A stretch of DNA of 64,000 nt from Micrasema longulum (GCA_022494885.1 JAGVSM010002440.1:1-64000); one strand, 5' to 3'. Shown: positions 49,101 to 60,860, counted from the stretch's first letter. Translations and numbers: made by a program. The notes: generated from the letters alone by a model not told the origin.

Positions 49101-52100
49101 GGAGGCCGTGCTAAAAGAATACTCAGTTCTTCAAATAAATTGGATAAGGAAATGAAACTGTCTGGTACTAAATCATCTAAGGTGAAGAACATTTCTTGCT
49201 CTGAGTGCAGTCAGAAGTTTGACAAACAAATGGTCCGGCTTATGCATGAAGAAACAGTCCATGGAATCAAACGATACTGCCACGAGTGTCACCACTGCAA
49301 GGAAGCTTTCGCTAATGTAGCACAGGTACATGAAGTTTTAGGAATATTAAGTAGTTAACTCATTCACCTCGGTGCTCACTCACGTCTGTTAGCGCCTATG
49401 ACAGCACTACTACACAGCATATGTGAGTAATTAATTATCAAAAAGGTTTGTAGCTAAAATATTCACAAATTATTGTCTATATATTCATGGTCACTAACGA
49501 AATAAGTTTTTGAACTCATTAATAAAATATGTAAAATAAGTGTTTAAACTAATAAATAAAATACGTCAATTTTGAACGCGGAGAAAGGGTTAATAACCTT
49601 GAAATAAGCATGCCAATTATTACAAAACTAAAAACAATGTGGTACGTGGTACATAGATACCTAAATTTGAATTTAATGACTTCTACCATTTTAATTTTAT
49701 TTCAGAAAAAGTATTGATTAATGATTCAATTCAGCAATTTACTCAAATACCCATTTACTGCTAAATCAATTTAAAAATAAATATTAAAATAGGATACGTA
49801 GAAAATGAAATAAATTCAATAATGAAAAGTGTCTTTTAATTACATGTAAATTTATTATTTTTTTTTATTTTTATAATAGTTATGTGACACATTTAATGTT
49901 ATGGTTGAGCTACATAAATTCAGCGGCATACAATTGAAAATTAGGGTTTCAACCATTTTTATATTTGTAAGCTTGGTGATACTAAGTTGTTGCCTAACTT
50001 CTTTCAACTTCTCTATCGCAGAGTGAGCTATAGCATGTTTTCTTTCGATTTCACATTGCACCCTCCTCTGTTTACTATCATTGAATCCAGATAAATATAT
50101 TCATTTATGACCTTGCAATTTCCAATTTGAGTTATTTCCGGTCTATTATTATTTCTCTGGTCAATAATCACCATTTTGGTCTTTTCCCCGTTGATTTTAA
50201 GGCCAAAATTATTGCTTGTATTTTCTAGTAAATAGAGAAGTTCGCTTATGTCATCTTCATTATTGGCAAGGAAAGTAGTGTCATCGGCATATCTCAAATT
50301 CAATATTCGTTTTCCATTAAAAGAGATGCCCCTGCCTCAGTTCTCCAATACTATTCCCATTATATATTCAGTATAAATATCGGAAAGTAAAGGTGACAAG
50401 ATATACATCTCAGACGAACTCCAGCACGAGTTTGAAATTCATCTGAGTCGGGGCGTTATCCAGTCTCATCTTAGCGGAGTAACCTTAATAAAGAGTTCTT
50501 AATAAGAATATAAGATGATTAGGTGCTCCTATTTTATCTAAAATGGTCCATATTTTTTCCCATTCACTCAGCCAAAAGCCTTCTTGAAGTCTGCAAAACA
50601 TATGTAGAGCAGTGTGGTGAGTTAAATTACAGCTATAATATATTGAATTACATTCCCAGAAGTACAACAACTCAATTCGGGACATAAATAATATTAACAT
50701 TAAAAAAAAACACATATTGTGAACAACAAAGAATAAATACATGTATATATTTTTATTTTTCCGTATATTTTTATCCACTTTTCTTATATTTTATCTACTT
50801 TATTCGGAATCGAAACTAAAATATAGTCAAAATCTATTGCAACAGAGAGGAAAATATTTTTTTAAAAAGAAAGGACGAATTTCAGGAATTTACAGGGCTT
50901 ATGAGCTGTTATTGGCTGGTTTAAGTAGCCACATCACACACCATTTACTATTCTGCATGTTCTTCATCTCTAATTTGTGAAGCAATATTAGTTAAAAATT
51001 TAAGAGTTTGTTGCTTGTAAAGTGATCTTTTAACCCAGCCCATGACTGATCATAAGCTCTGTAAATTCCTAGACTTGCATATTCTCAACACCTTCTCTGT
51101 TATATATTTTTGCATATTAAAAAGATTAAATAATATCGGAATAATATTATGTACATGAAGAAAAATGATTGAATTAACAGATTGTATAAAAATACATTCA
51201 AAATTTAAAGTCACCAAAAAAATTAAATTCCCTTTGTTTTTCGATAACCTGTCTTCAAATCAAAATGAATCACTAAAATTAAGGCGGGACAAGAGCCTTA
51301 TACAAACAATGAACTGGAAGAAATGTGATGAGCTATGACAGCTTGTGTATAAAGTAGCCCATAGTATGGCCTGAAGCCAATGGATGAGCGCTTTAATATA
51401 GGCAACCTGACAGTGTTTATTGAGGTGCATTCGGTTCCTCCAAAAATAAGTCTATAATTTGAACACTTCTTTGTGGAGCCTTATTTATGTATTGCAATAA
51501 AAATAGAATGACACCAATCCTTTGCCCATTTTCCTGTCTTCCACATATGGCTACATATTGTGTAAAACATATCCACACCATAGTCCCATTTTTATAATGA
51601 TCTCTATGGGGATTTCGTCCATACCGAGAGCCTTACAGGGTTTAAAGTAATGGATTGCTGCTTTTATCTCTGAATTTAGTCAGGCTGGTTCGCGCTCACC
51701 AATATTTCTCAAAAAATTAAATAAATTGTGGTAAGACCGTTTACAGTAAAAAGTGATTGGCAATGTGTCATAAAATGAGCTTTATGAAAATGTGTAAATA
51801 TGAAATAATAAATATATTGTATGGTTTTAGCTGAGCGTCCATATTGTGAACGAGCACGGTCATACTGCTCCAGAACAAGACTTGAATGAAATAGAAATCA
51901 GTTGTCTTTATCAATGTGAATATTGTTCTAGGCTTTATACTAATATAGCTTGTCTAGATAATCACAGGTAAAATAAAATATTTTCTATTGTAATGTTGTA
52001 GCACTGTCTTAAATCATCTATTAAAAAATATGTTCATGTTTCCAGACTAGTCTTTCACAGTAAAAATCCTGCATTCTTGTGCCGATATTGTCAAGAAGAG

Positions 52101-55100
52101 TTTGCAAACTATGAAGAATTCTTGGTGCACTTATCAGATAGTTTCAGTGATGTTTCTCATCGTAAAGAAGAATACCCAGAAAGACCCACTTCTAGGAAAT
52201 TTTTCACCTGCCAGTATTGTTTAAAGGTTTTTGATTTTGATATTTTATTTTGTAATCAATTTATATTTATTTTTATTTGTGATTATAGCCATTTAACTCT
52301 ACTATCGTTTGATTCTGAATAAGAATTCTTAACATTATTTCAATATAATGCTGACCTAATAGGGCATGTATTGACACAATTGTCACCAAGGATGCATCAA
52401 ATACCAATATTTCTGCCATATTTTGTTGTTTCTGATATATCAGAATCTACTATATTTATTAGTCGAAACATTGATACTATTCAATTTTTTCACATTAGAA
52501 AAAGTATGTTGTAAGTGATGTAACTATTATTTAGTCTGTAGCGCTGTTTAAACAAAACATGGTATAAACTCAGGATCATTTATGGAGCATTTGTGAAAAT
52601 ATTATTAAATAGTTCAAGGAGGATTATCCCTTGTTCTTTTTGAGCACCAATTTTCTCAAAGAGGTTGAGAGATATCCGAGATCTAATAAGAGAGAGAAAC
52701 AGATCCTCACATTTTCTGCCGCAGTAAGGATCTGCATATTTTTTTTTTTATATGGATAAAAAGTATTTCAGTTTCCAAATGAGTATCAGCACTGTAGTAC
52801 AATAGGAATTAGTTACGTAAGTTTGTTTGTATCCCATATATCCATCTCAATATTCTACTACCTATTTTGCTCTCATTTCCACTACATACAATACAAACGA
52901 ACTAACAAAACAACGCATTGACAGAATAAGAGCTCTAGTCTCATCCGAACACATTTGTGAAATTGCTTTTCCCTGCATAATTTACTGATGTTGTGTTTCC
53001 TAAATAAAAACCTTTTCAATGTTGATTTTTAATTGAAAAAGTGTGTATCAACGCATCCCTAAATATCACATAACATAATATTATATACATAATTATTTGT
53101 GAATTAAAAAATACAAAATATTCGGTGTTCAAATCACTTGCACATTCCTTTTTTACACATCTTAAAAAACATTTACCTATTTTTTTATTTCTTTTTTAAA
53201 AATATTTACTTTGTATTATTTTCAGACTTTCCAATCTTTAAGTAAGATGATGCCGCATATTGAACGGCATAAATTAGGTTCCTTAGTTCTAAAATGTAAG
53301 CCGTGTGGTATTGTGTTTACGTCGACTCAAGATTTGGATACTCACAAAGCACAGTGTCACCCAATTACTGTAAGTTTACACATTTTTGTTATATAGAAAG
53401 CATATTAAAACATCAGTCTATCTTGAAAATATATATTGTTTTGAATATAATGCTTAAGCTCGTTACAAATGTATCTTATAAAGATTTTCAATGAATCAGG
53501 TTTACTGTATTGGACTTTGATTCTTTTAACTTTGATGGTTGATGGTTGGCTAAATTGAGTGGCATACATGCTAGTTAAAAGTTAAATATTTATGTATACT
53601 GAGAGGAGTAGGAACCTATTCTATTTTTATAGATTGGGGTAAGTGCTAAATAAGCTTCTGACATCATTGCGACTTGGGTAGATCTATTATGACGGAGTAG
53701 AAACCTACAGTTTTGTTTGTATTAAAATATAAACAAATTTAACTACAACCTGCCAGAAGGACCAATTACAGCGGTAATTAAATCACAGAACACCTAGGCT
53801 TGGGAAAAATCACATTTAGTTTTTGGAATTTAACTGGCAATTGAACCTGGAACCCTTCGTGTGTGAAGCAAATGTTTAGCTATTACACTACAGGGGGCGC
53901 CTTAACGTTGCATGGGGCCTCCAATTGCAGTGTTTTAAAAATAATTTTGAATGTACATGAAGGTATGATGATTAGTCTCATGATTCAGGATTCAGGATTC
54001 TTCTATCAAACAAATGTCATGTTAATCTTGCCGGGAATCGATCCCAGGACCAAGAGCATGGCAGGCAAATGGACCAATCAGTGCACCACAAAGCCGACTA
54101 ATCTCCACTCGCTTTCTTTTTTTAAGAATTTTATCTGAGAGTAGCCATCAAGCCGAAAGCACTCGTCCATAGTTCTGGTTTTATTTCACATAGAATTGTA
54201 TTCATCATTTCTTTTTGTGTACTTATCTGTTAAATTACAGGGTCACGAAAAAGAATTACGTCTCAAGAGTTGTAATTATTGCTCCAAAGGATTTGCCAGC
54301 GAAGCATCACTTATAAAACATATACGGACACATACGGGTATGTTAAATGTTAATTTATTCATTGATAAGTAAAACAGTCACTATGGAAAACTTCGTAAGC
54401 ATCTTGTTTATGAATAAATGGTTACATTAATTAACTCAATACTACCAATTTGCACTTTATACTGAAAAATCAATAATATGTACTCGATTTTTTAAATAAT
54501 AACCTGTAACTGTGTACCGAAAACTGTTTTAAAACCTAGAAATAGTTTGATTAGACCCAGTAGTATTGAAAATTATCTACTATGTGAAAAGTAATTTGTA
54601 TACGCCATTTTGTTCTCTCTACTCGTGCTTTGAAGAAATTCCTTCAAATTGAGATATGCTTGTGTATTCATTTATATGAAAATTATTATTAATTTGATGA
54701 TTAAATAATATTTAAAAACCTACTGACGCATAATAGACACACTATTCCTTTACAAGCTACATCTAAAATATAGCAAATTTAATATTGTTGTCCAACAATT
54801 TGTAATAAAAGTGATGGCACCATGGGCAATCATTCATGTAAGAAAGAGATATAGATATTTCCTTAGTAAATATTTATTTCTGTGTTACTTATTACCATAG
54901 ATACTACACTAGTTACCAGCTGTCAAAATTTTAGCGACTTTTAAATCTGGGTCTAATCTGCCACGCACATATTATTTTTATCCAGGCTTTAAGAGTTTGT
55001 AAAAGTGTTAACCACTGAAAAACATGCATTCAATACTCACCTTGTTGGAGGTTTCCATTGTTTTTTTTTCTTAAATTTCAAAAAATTAAAATTAGTGATA

Positions 55101-58100
55101 ACTGCATAACAATAATTATTTCTCCACACTGACAATGTGAGCTAGTGGATAATGCGGGTAACAACTCATTAAATGTGTACTCAGACCAGAGAGTTTAATA
55201 CATAACATAACACTGACTAACCTGGAGTAACGTATCCTGTGTCGATGGCAATCAGCTACTCTTCAGTAAACTGCAGTCACACAATTTTGCTGGAGACGCG
55301 GGGATAATAATAATAGGCGACGTAGCGAAGATGAAGAATTCAAGCAAAAAATTCAAAAAATATTTATGTGTAATGCCAATGAATTAATTCAAGGTTGTAG
55401 CAGAAAAAGATCTTCATGTTATTAAATTGTTTTTGGTGCTTACATAAATACCTATTAATATACAGTAGGGTATTTTCACACATCGGGAATAACTTGCAAA
55501 ATATCCACATCTATTTTCAAAGTGACACAACTCAAAAATCAGTGTTTTTTAGTCATCACAGTGTAGGTGATTAGAAAATATTCCTCTATGAATCATTAAA
55601 AGCGTAACCAAACTTTAAAAACCAAATGACAAATGGCGCTAGTGTCAATTTTGTTGTTTCGACCAACTGTGTATTGGTAGTGTTCAAAACTGTATTATTT
55701 TGAGTTTTGTCATTAATAATTTTATATATATGGCGCAGTAACGTAATATGTGCCGTTTGTCGCATGGGGTACAAAATGTCTAATTTTTGAATAATTCAAA
55801 ATATGTATGCAGTTATCTGACGTCCTACAGAAAAATAATAATACCGTTACCATAAATTTTTTGAAATCTATGACTTGATTACTTTTTTAAATGTTTTTAT
55901 ATTATTATTGTCTTATCAAATTTTAGGAGAAAAACCTTTCATTTGTGACTTCTGTGGTAAAGGTTTTAGTCAATCCTCTGGACTTATTACGCATACTAAA
56001 GTACATAGAGAGGAAAGACCCCATTTGTGCACTGAATGTAATCGCAGCTTTAAAATCAAGGTACTGTTATTTATAAAATATTTTTCAATGCAATAGTCTC
56101 ATAACATGTAATTTTGACTTTACAAAATCAGCAAATATTTTTCAATTCCTATATTATGTACTATAGTCTAATGAAATAAATTTTCGAATCATAAGTTGAT
56201 GAATTTACATACAAATATGAGTTTATTTATCTCATTTCACATGTTAATATAATATTTATTTTTGAAATATTCTATAGGTGCATACAAAATACATGATTTA
56301 TAATTATAAATTTTGACTTGAAGAATGCAGTTCTGTGTGCGAATGAATGACCTAATTAATAGAACCAGAATTCTGGACGAGTGCTTTTGATTCGATGGCA
56401 ATCCCAGATAGAAGTCCTGAAAAGGTAAATCTAATGCAAGAAGGTCCGCCTCTGATGTAGTGGTAGGCGTGTTCGCCTGCCATGCTTGAGGTCATGGGTT
56501 CAAAATGGGAGTCAAAAGTGAAATATTTGTTTATATAGTGATTTAATATTGCGTGAAGCATTTCACTGTACCTGAACTGATTCCTGAAGCGTAAGACCGA
56601 TCATCTTACCTTCCTATAACATATGATCGAGATACACTGCATGTAATGCAGTGCCCTATGCACCATTCGGTGCAGATTAGGCTTTGATGATGATGAATTT
56701 TGACTTTGAAATAATTGAATTCAATATTTGCATTCTTTTGATTTACCCAAATATTTCAATGCTGGGCGTCATTTTCAATATTTCACTCTTGGAAAATGAG
56801 AATCAAGTTGTGGTAGAGTGGGATTCATGCCTCAGACCTCTGTTCCATTAGTGACACAAGCCACGGGACCACAACCCGGTTCAAATTGTACTAAAATGTT
56901 AGTTATTTTAATGAGGAAGTTTAGCCTTTTTTTGATTTATTAATCGACTATTAAACTCAGCCAAAAGTTTTTGAAAAATATTTTTATTGTATCGTATTAT
57001 TAGCGTTACGATTGATTAAAGTTTTGTAATTTTGAAATTACTATGCCTGTAACGTCACAAGTTCTCGTCTGAGTTCTGCTGAAATTGGTGAGTTGGCTTT
57101 CGGGGAACCCGAAATCCATCACAATACTCTGTCATTGGTTGATTCGGAAGAACTTGTGATGTAGTTCAAAACAGTTCATTTTTATTAAAATCATTGGTAT
57201 TAATATTTTCATACATTTTTGAGATACTTTGCCGTACTACCAAATGCTCTAATTTCTACTGTATGTAAGAAAACATTTTTTATATCCAATGTTCTGTAGC
57301 GCAGAACTTCCTCATTGCTATAATCTTATTTTTCTTCCTCCGGGCTTCGTGTCCTATTTACTTGGGGTCAGCCCTCCTTTCCTCCTCAGTCAACACGTTG
57401 GACTAGGAGATTTGTTCTGGTTCCTCATTATTATAATGTGAAATTTTATTTGTAACAGGGTGATTATAATAATCATATGAAGAGGCATTCGGGACTGAGA
57501 CCCTATGAGTGTAAAATTTGTCACAAAACTTTTATAACACAAAATGTTTATAGTCAGCATTGTAAAATTCATACCAACAGCAGACCATATGAGTGCAATG
57601 TAAGTTTTTATTCTGTATATTTTGAGAGTTGTTTATGTTTATATTTTTCACAAATATACAAACCCACATACAGGTAGGTCCGAAAAGTAATGTCAGTGAG
57701 TGTCATTTATTGATCCAATCAGTATAACACGTAAAGAAGTTTCAACCTAGGCTCGTCCTGCTTCGATACATCACTTTTAGCGAGGTTTCCTGACATTGAA
57801 GGGGTCACGGTAGGCCTTTTACGGAATGTCCTTTAGAGTCTCGGTGCAAGCCTCTTTGGCTTTGTAAACTGTCCCGAAATTATGTCCTTTCTTGAGAGTT
57901 TTTAAGCGCCGGAACTAGAAGTCTTAGGGAGCTAGGTCAGGACTGTAGGGCGGCTGAGAAACCATGACCACCTTTAAATCAGCCAGGAAGGGGGTCACGA
58001 GAAAGGCGGTGTGGGTCGACGCGTTGTCATAGTGAAGTTACCAATTGTTCGCGATGTCGGGCTTGACGCGATGAACCCGTCGTTTGAGTCTCTTGAGCAC

Positions 58101-59989
58101 TTTCACATAGAATTCGGCATTGATGGTTTTACCATGTGGTACAAACTCATGATAAACGGGCCACCTGATGTCAAAAAACACAATGAGCATGGTCTTGATC
58201 TTTGACTTGCTGATTCTGGCCTTCTTGGGCCTTCGAAAAATGCTTTGTGCCGCCGATAGACTTTACGTTTTGACAAACAATCATCACTAAAGGCAGTCTT
58301 TATCATGGGAAACGTTTCCACTGCGGACTTGCCGAGTTTCACACAAAACTTGATGCTCCATCAAGCGTTGCATCGCGGTTTGCACGAAAACGAGCTTTGG
58401 AGAAAACTGAGCGACTGCGTGAGTGTAAGAAAACTCCCTCCACCGATCCCGACAAGTCCGAGCGCGCTGCGATGTGTAAAAATCACTGACATTGCTTTTC
58501 GGACAAGCCCTGTGGACAAACTAGACTTTTTTTGTACCACAGTCATTATCATACTATTAATTATTTATTAAATTTACCAATTACCCGTATTTAGTAGCTT
58601 GAAAATCAACGCAGTGATGGTTCAATTTTTTTTTATACCTCGCTGATGAAGATCAAGTCCTGTGTTTTAAAAATAGATAAATTGGGAATGTAGTAAATAA
58701 TTTGGTTTTTACGCTTCTGTTTTTTTTCTCTAATATTGTGTACTTGGTGATTTGTATTATAATTATTTTTATTATTTTATACCATGATGGTATTCAGGTA
58801 AAAGCCCTATGAGCGTTAATAATAAATCCTGAAATTTGAGCCAATAAATATAAAACAACTTTGTTTTCAACCACTTCTTTTTTCATCTTTTGTACCGACC
58901 GACGGTAGAAAAAAAGTGATTAAAAACAAATTTGTTTTATAATTATTTTAATATAATGAATAACCACAAGTTAGAGTTTTAAATATAAATTTTTCATTTT
59001 AATTTAGTTTCTCCTTCTGATTGTCCATTGTTTGGAACACTAAACTTAACTTAACTTGTGTGGTATTTAGGTAAAGAGGTACGAGTCGCTATTAGCTGAT
59101 TATGTAGGGGGAGCCATTTAAAGTTTATAACTGATTTAATTATTTAACATACAATTTTTAGTGGTGTCTTAGAATAATTGTTCAGTATGTAACTCAATGA
59201 ATGAAATAGGTACTTAGGATCAACTTATATTGTGTTTCTTCTCATATTGCTTGTCCCATGTTAATGGCAGTTTTAATACGAGTTACATGTAGTTGTTTAC
59301 CTAATAGTACTTTTGAATTATACGGCATTAATCAATTTTATTATTAAAATGAATAATTTTTTTTTTTTTTTATCTCTTCATCCAACTTTCCATAGACCTT
59401 ATAGAGTGGAACTGCATACTTAGCTAATTTTCTTAATAGTGACATGTATTTCTTTACCTAAATGCCAAAGAATTTGCCTTTTAATTTTTTAGTTCTTAAC
59501 CTAAAATTTTTTTTTCAAAATAGCCTTAAATTAAAGTCCTACTGAGTTGCATACATACAACTCGTCAGCAGGTTCTTATAAGTTGCATCGATTGTTCACA
59601 CTTAACTTACATTAATAATAATTTAACTTGAAAAACATTACATATTACATTTTTAAAAATGAAAAACTATCACTAATACAAAAAACTTTTATCTATTAGC
59701 CATAATTTGAGCAAACGTCTCACTCGTATATGTACAAATAATATGAAATTGATTAAAAACAAATACATACTAACATTATTTTTGTTATTTCCAGGTTTGT
59801 GGTAGTGCCTTTCGAAGATCCTTCACTCTGAATGTTCATATGTTGCGTCATTCCGGAGAAAAACCCCATAATTGTGTTATGTGCGAAAAGCATTATCGGC
59901 AAAGGGGGGATTTGCTTAAACACATGAAGGCTCAACACGGCATTACTAGTAGCAGTATAAGAAAATTTACCCCTGAAGATGATTTGTAA
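46177..59989 (+). CDS. THAP-ZAD-C2H2 zinc-finger protein (16 fingers)
   Basis: Eleven coding exons: 46177-46265, 46592-47648, 47729-47902, 49050-49325, 51831-51967, 52046-52226, 53226-53369, 54241-54337, 55927-56060, 57459-57599, 59795-59989 (2625 nt, 874 residues). An N-terminal THAP domain (about 1-85) has C4, C9, C58, H61, Trp34 and Pro81. A ZAD follows (about 145-215; C148, C151, C193, C196, motif CRLC). An Asp/Glu-rich spacer (about 225-315) leads to 16 C2H2 fingers (about 320-855), the last six joined by TGEKP-like linkers. THAP and C2H2 modules bind DNA and ZAD mediates dimerisation in insect proteins, so this should be a nuclear DNA-binding regulator. Many introns cut inside fingers in phase 0 yet rejoin perfect C2H2 spacing. 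Finger 8 lacks a normal second His spacing. The donor after 52226 (GTTTTT) is weak. A possible poly(A) signal, ATTAAA, is at 60081. Target genes are unknown. Confidence 0.92.
48340..48680 (-). mobile_element. LINE ORF2 C-terminal fragment
   Basis: The minus strand includes DVMKRVAKLKWQ, a diverged AGHMIRQ stretch, a RWTDN-like segment and EKIKRKYN. This is the RTE-like tail also seen at 34780-35140, in the opposite orientation. It lies in intron 3 of the zinc-finger gene. Confidence 0.65.
49895..51720 (-). mobile_element. Degenerate LINE reverse transcriptase, interrupted
   Basis: Read on the minus strand: EIKAAIHYF, KALGMDEIPIEII and MWKTGKWAKDWCHSIFIAIH (51700-51480) are the RT N-terminal part. 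A 50.84-51.1 kb block of MITE sequence intervenes. LSEWEKIWTILDKIGAPNHL (about 50580), LSPLLSDIYTEYIMGIVLEN, NLRYADDTTFLANN (catalytic YADD, about 50280) and EKLKEVRQQLSITKLTNIKM (about 50000) follow. Frameshifts and stops make it inactive. It lies antisense in intron 4 of the zinc-finger gene. Confidence 0.85.
50840..51110. repeat. Palindromic MITE family copy inside LINE
   Basis: GCTTATGAGCTGTTATTGGC, GGTTTAAGTAGCCACATCAC and TTCTGCATGTTCTTCATCTC match the arm consensus of 31540-31834. It separates the two parts of the LINE at 49895-51720. Confidence 0.55.
52330..53200. other. Intron 6 of zinc-finger gene, nothing recognised
   Basis: AT-rich sequence with a poly-T run near 52740. There are no repeat landmarks that I can name. 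Confidence 0.4.
53720..54215 (-). repeat. Cluster of SINE pieces
   Basis: On the minus strand: a unit with CGACTCGATGG-like sequence and GAGTGGAGATTAGTCGGC, a family 1 head (B box GGGATCGATTCC at about 54037) and body, then a second tRNA-like head (B box GGTTCAATTGCC near 53838; A box near 53890). 53720-53830 pairs with the repeat at 14040-14165. It lies in intron 7 of the zinc-finger gene. Confidence 0.6.
54340..55926. other. Intron 8 of zinc-finger gene, nothing recognised
   Basis: 1.6 kb of AT-rich sequence with no coding signal or clear repeat. Confidence 0.4.
56360..56700 (+). repeat. tRNA-derived SINE, family 1 with 5' unit (full)
   Basis: GGACGAGTGCTTTTGATTCG unit, CCTGAAAAGG, then head GATGTAGTGGTAGGCGTG, B box GGGTTCAAAA, body GAAGCGTAAGACCGATCATC and ending CCCTATGCACCATTCGGTGC. 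It shows the whole two-part architecture. It lies in intron 9 of the zinc-finger gene. Confidence 0.75.
56741..56888 (-). repeat. tRNA-derived SINE, family 2
   Basis: This is the reverse of the 12881 copy: head GGGTTGTGGTCCCGTGGCTT on the minus strand, body ACTCTACCACAACTTGATTC, ending near GGGTAAATCA. Confidence 0.68.
56915..57290 (-). repeat. Foldback/MITE family B, half copy
   Basis: TTAATCGACTATTAAACTCA, TTGTATCGTATTATTAGCG and AACGTCACAAGTTCTCGTCT align with 35830-36190 and 44340-44485. It ends near AAATGCTCTAATTTCTACTG. Confidence 0.62.
57671..58512 (-). mobile_element. Internally deleted mariner element
   Basis: Terminal inverted repeats of about 28 bp: left GTCCGAAAAGTAATGTCAGTG with CAGG at its edge, right its inverse with few changes. 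On the minus strand the mariner HTH region reads MKLGKSAVETFPMIKTAFSD then SKRKVYRRHKAFFEG. After a break come MLIVFFDIRWPVYHEFVPHG (first catalytic Asp), LHYDNA (second) and YSPDLAP. Full mariners are about 1.3 kb; this is 842 bp and lacks the segment between HTH and catalytic core, so it cannot be active. It lies in intron 10 of the zinc-finger gene. Confidence 0.9.
58513..59794. other. Rest of intron 10 of zinc-finger gene
   Basis: AT-rich with poly-T runs. About 59050-59110 has a short match to the palindromic MITE family. Nothing else was recognised. Confidence 0.4.
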
Positions 59990-60128
59990 CAGAATAATTT
60001 CATCACCCTGATCAAAAGTTGCATATTTTGTAGCTGGAATTTTGTTGAAGGATTCCTATTAAGTTTGTACATATTGAACCATTAAAGTACACATATGTGT
60101 TAAACAACTTATAAATGAAATATATGTA

Positions 60129-60566
60129 CAGTAGAACTTCAATAATCTGAACTCCGACTATCCGAATCGCTTTCAGAATTTCAGAAAAAAATTAAGACAT
60201 AATCGTACTTATGTACGATTCGTAAAATAAAGATTCTGCCTATGCGCGCTATTATCCTTCCCTCCGCGGATTGTCCTCCCTTGCTCCACTATCTGTTTTG
60301 GTTATTCAGTGTGTATGTCGTTGAGTTTCGTCGCTCACCATGGCTTCTAAAAGAAAACGTGTTGTGTTAACATTAGCGGATAAACTAAAAAATATAGAGC
60401 AATCAGGTAAAAGAGTTAAGGGTAAACAGTTGGCTGAGATGTTCAATAATACATACAGTAATGAATTAAAATGGGCCCCTCTTTCGGAAAAAATCAAATT
60501 ATCCTAATTTTTTATTATCCGAACGGGGTCCGGTCCCAAATAATTAGGATAATTGGAGTTCTACTG
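60129..60566 (+). mobile_element. 438-bp pogo/Tigger-type element with TA duplication
   Basis: The ends are CAGTAGAACTTCAATAATCT and its near-inverse AATTGGAGTTCTACTG, flanked by TA at 60127-60128 and 60567-60568. Inside, 60340-60507 encodes 55 residues starting MASKRKRVVLTLADKLKNIE. This resembles the N-terminal CENP-B/pogo helix-turn-helix, but the frame stops at the right terminal region. The catalytic domain is absent, so it is a non-autonomous deletion derivative. It lies 140 bp past the zinc-finger stop. Confidence 0.85.
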
Positions 60567-60714
60567 TAAATTGTTACTATGTAGCCCACATAAGAATATG
60601 TTTATGCGTGCTCTAATTCAAGATTCAAAATAAAGAATAAAATATATGCAAGTAGTAAAAATTATTATCATGGATAACTTACTCAGAGTAATAATTCACT
60701 AGAGAAGTTCTTTA

Positions 60715-60860
60715 GCTCTATTGCATAGAACACGGTGTAACTGATGGTTTCGGTTTGCGCTTGCAATTCTCGACACAAGTACCAACAGCCCGTTGTATTG
60801 CTGTAATCTATAGTTAATTTCGTAGTTGATAATCATGGAATAATTTTCCTCCGAATGGGG
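60715..60860 (-). repeat. Dispersed repeat (three copies in window)
   Basis: The reverse complement contains ACAGCAATACAACGGGCTGT and TCGAGAATTGCAAGCGCAAA, matching 20145-20275. Confidence 0.5.

Noticed and set aside
58011..58571. Plus-strand frames of 64 and 88 codons
   Set aside because: They are antisense to the mariner transposase relic at 57671-58512.
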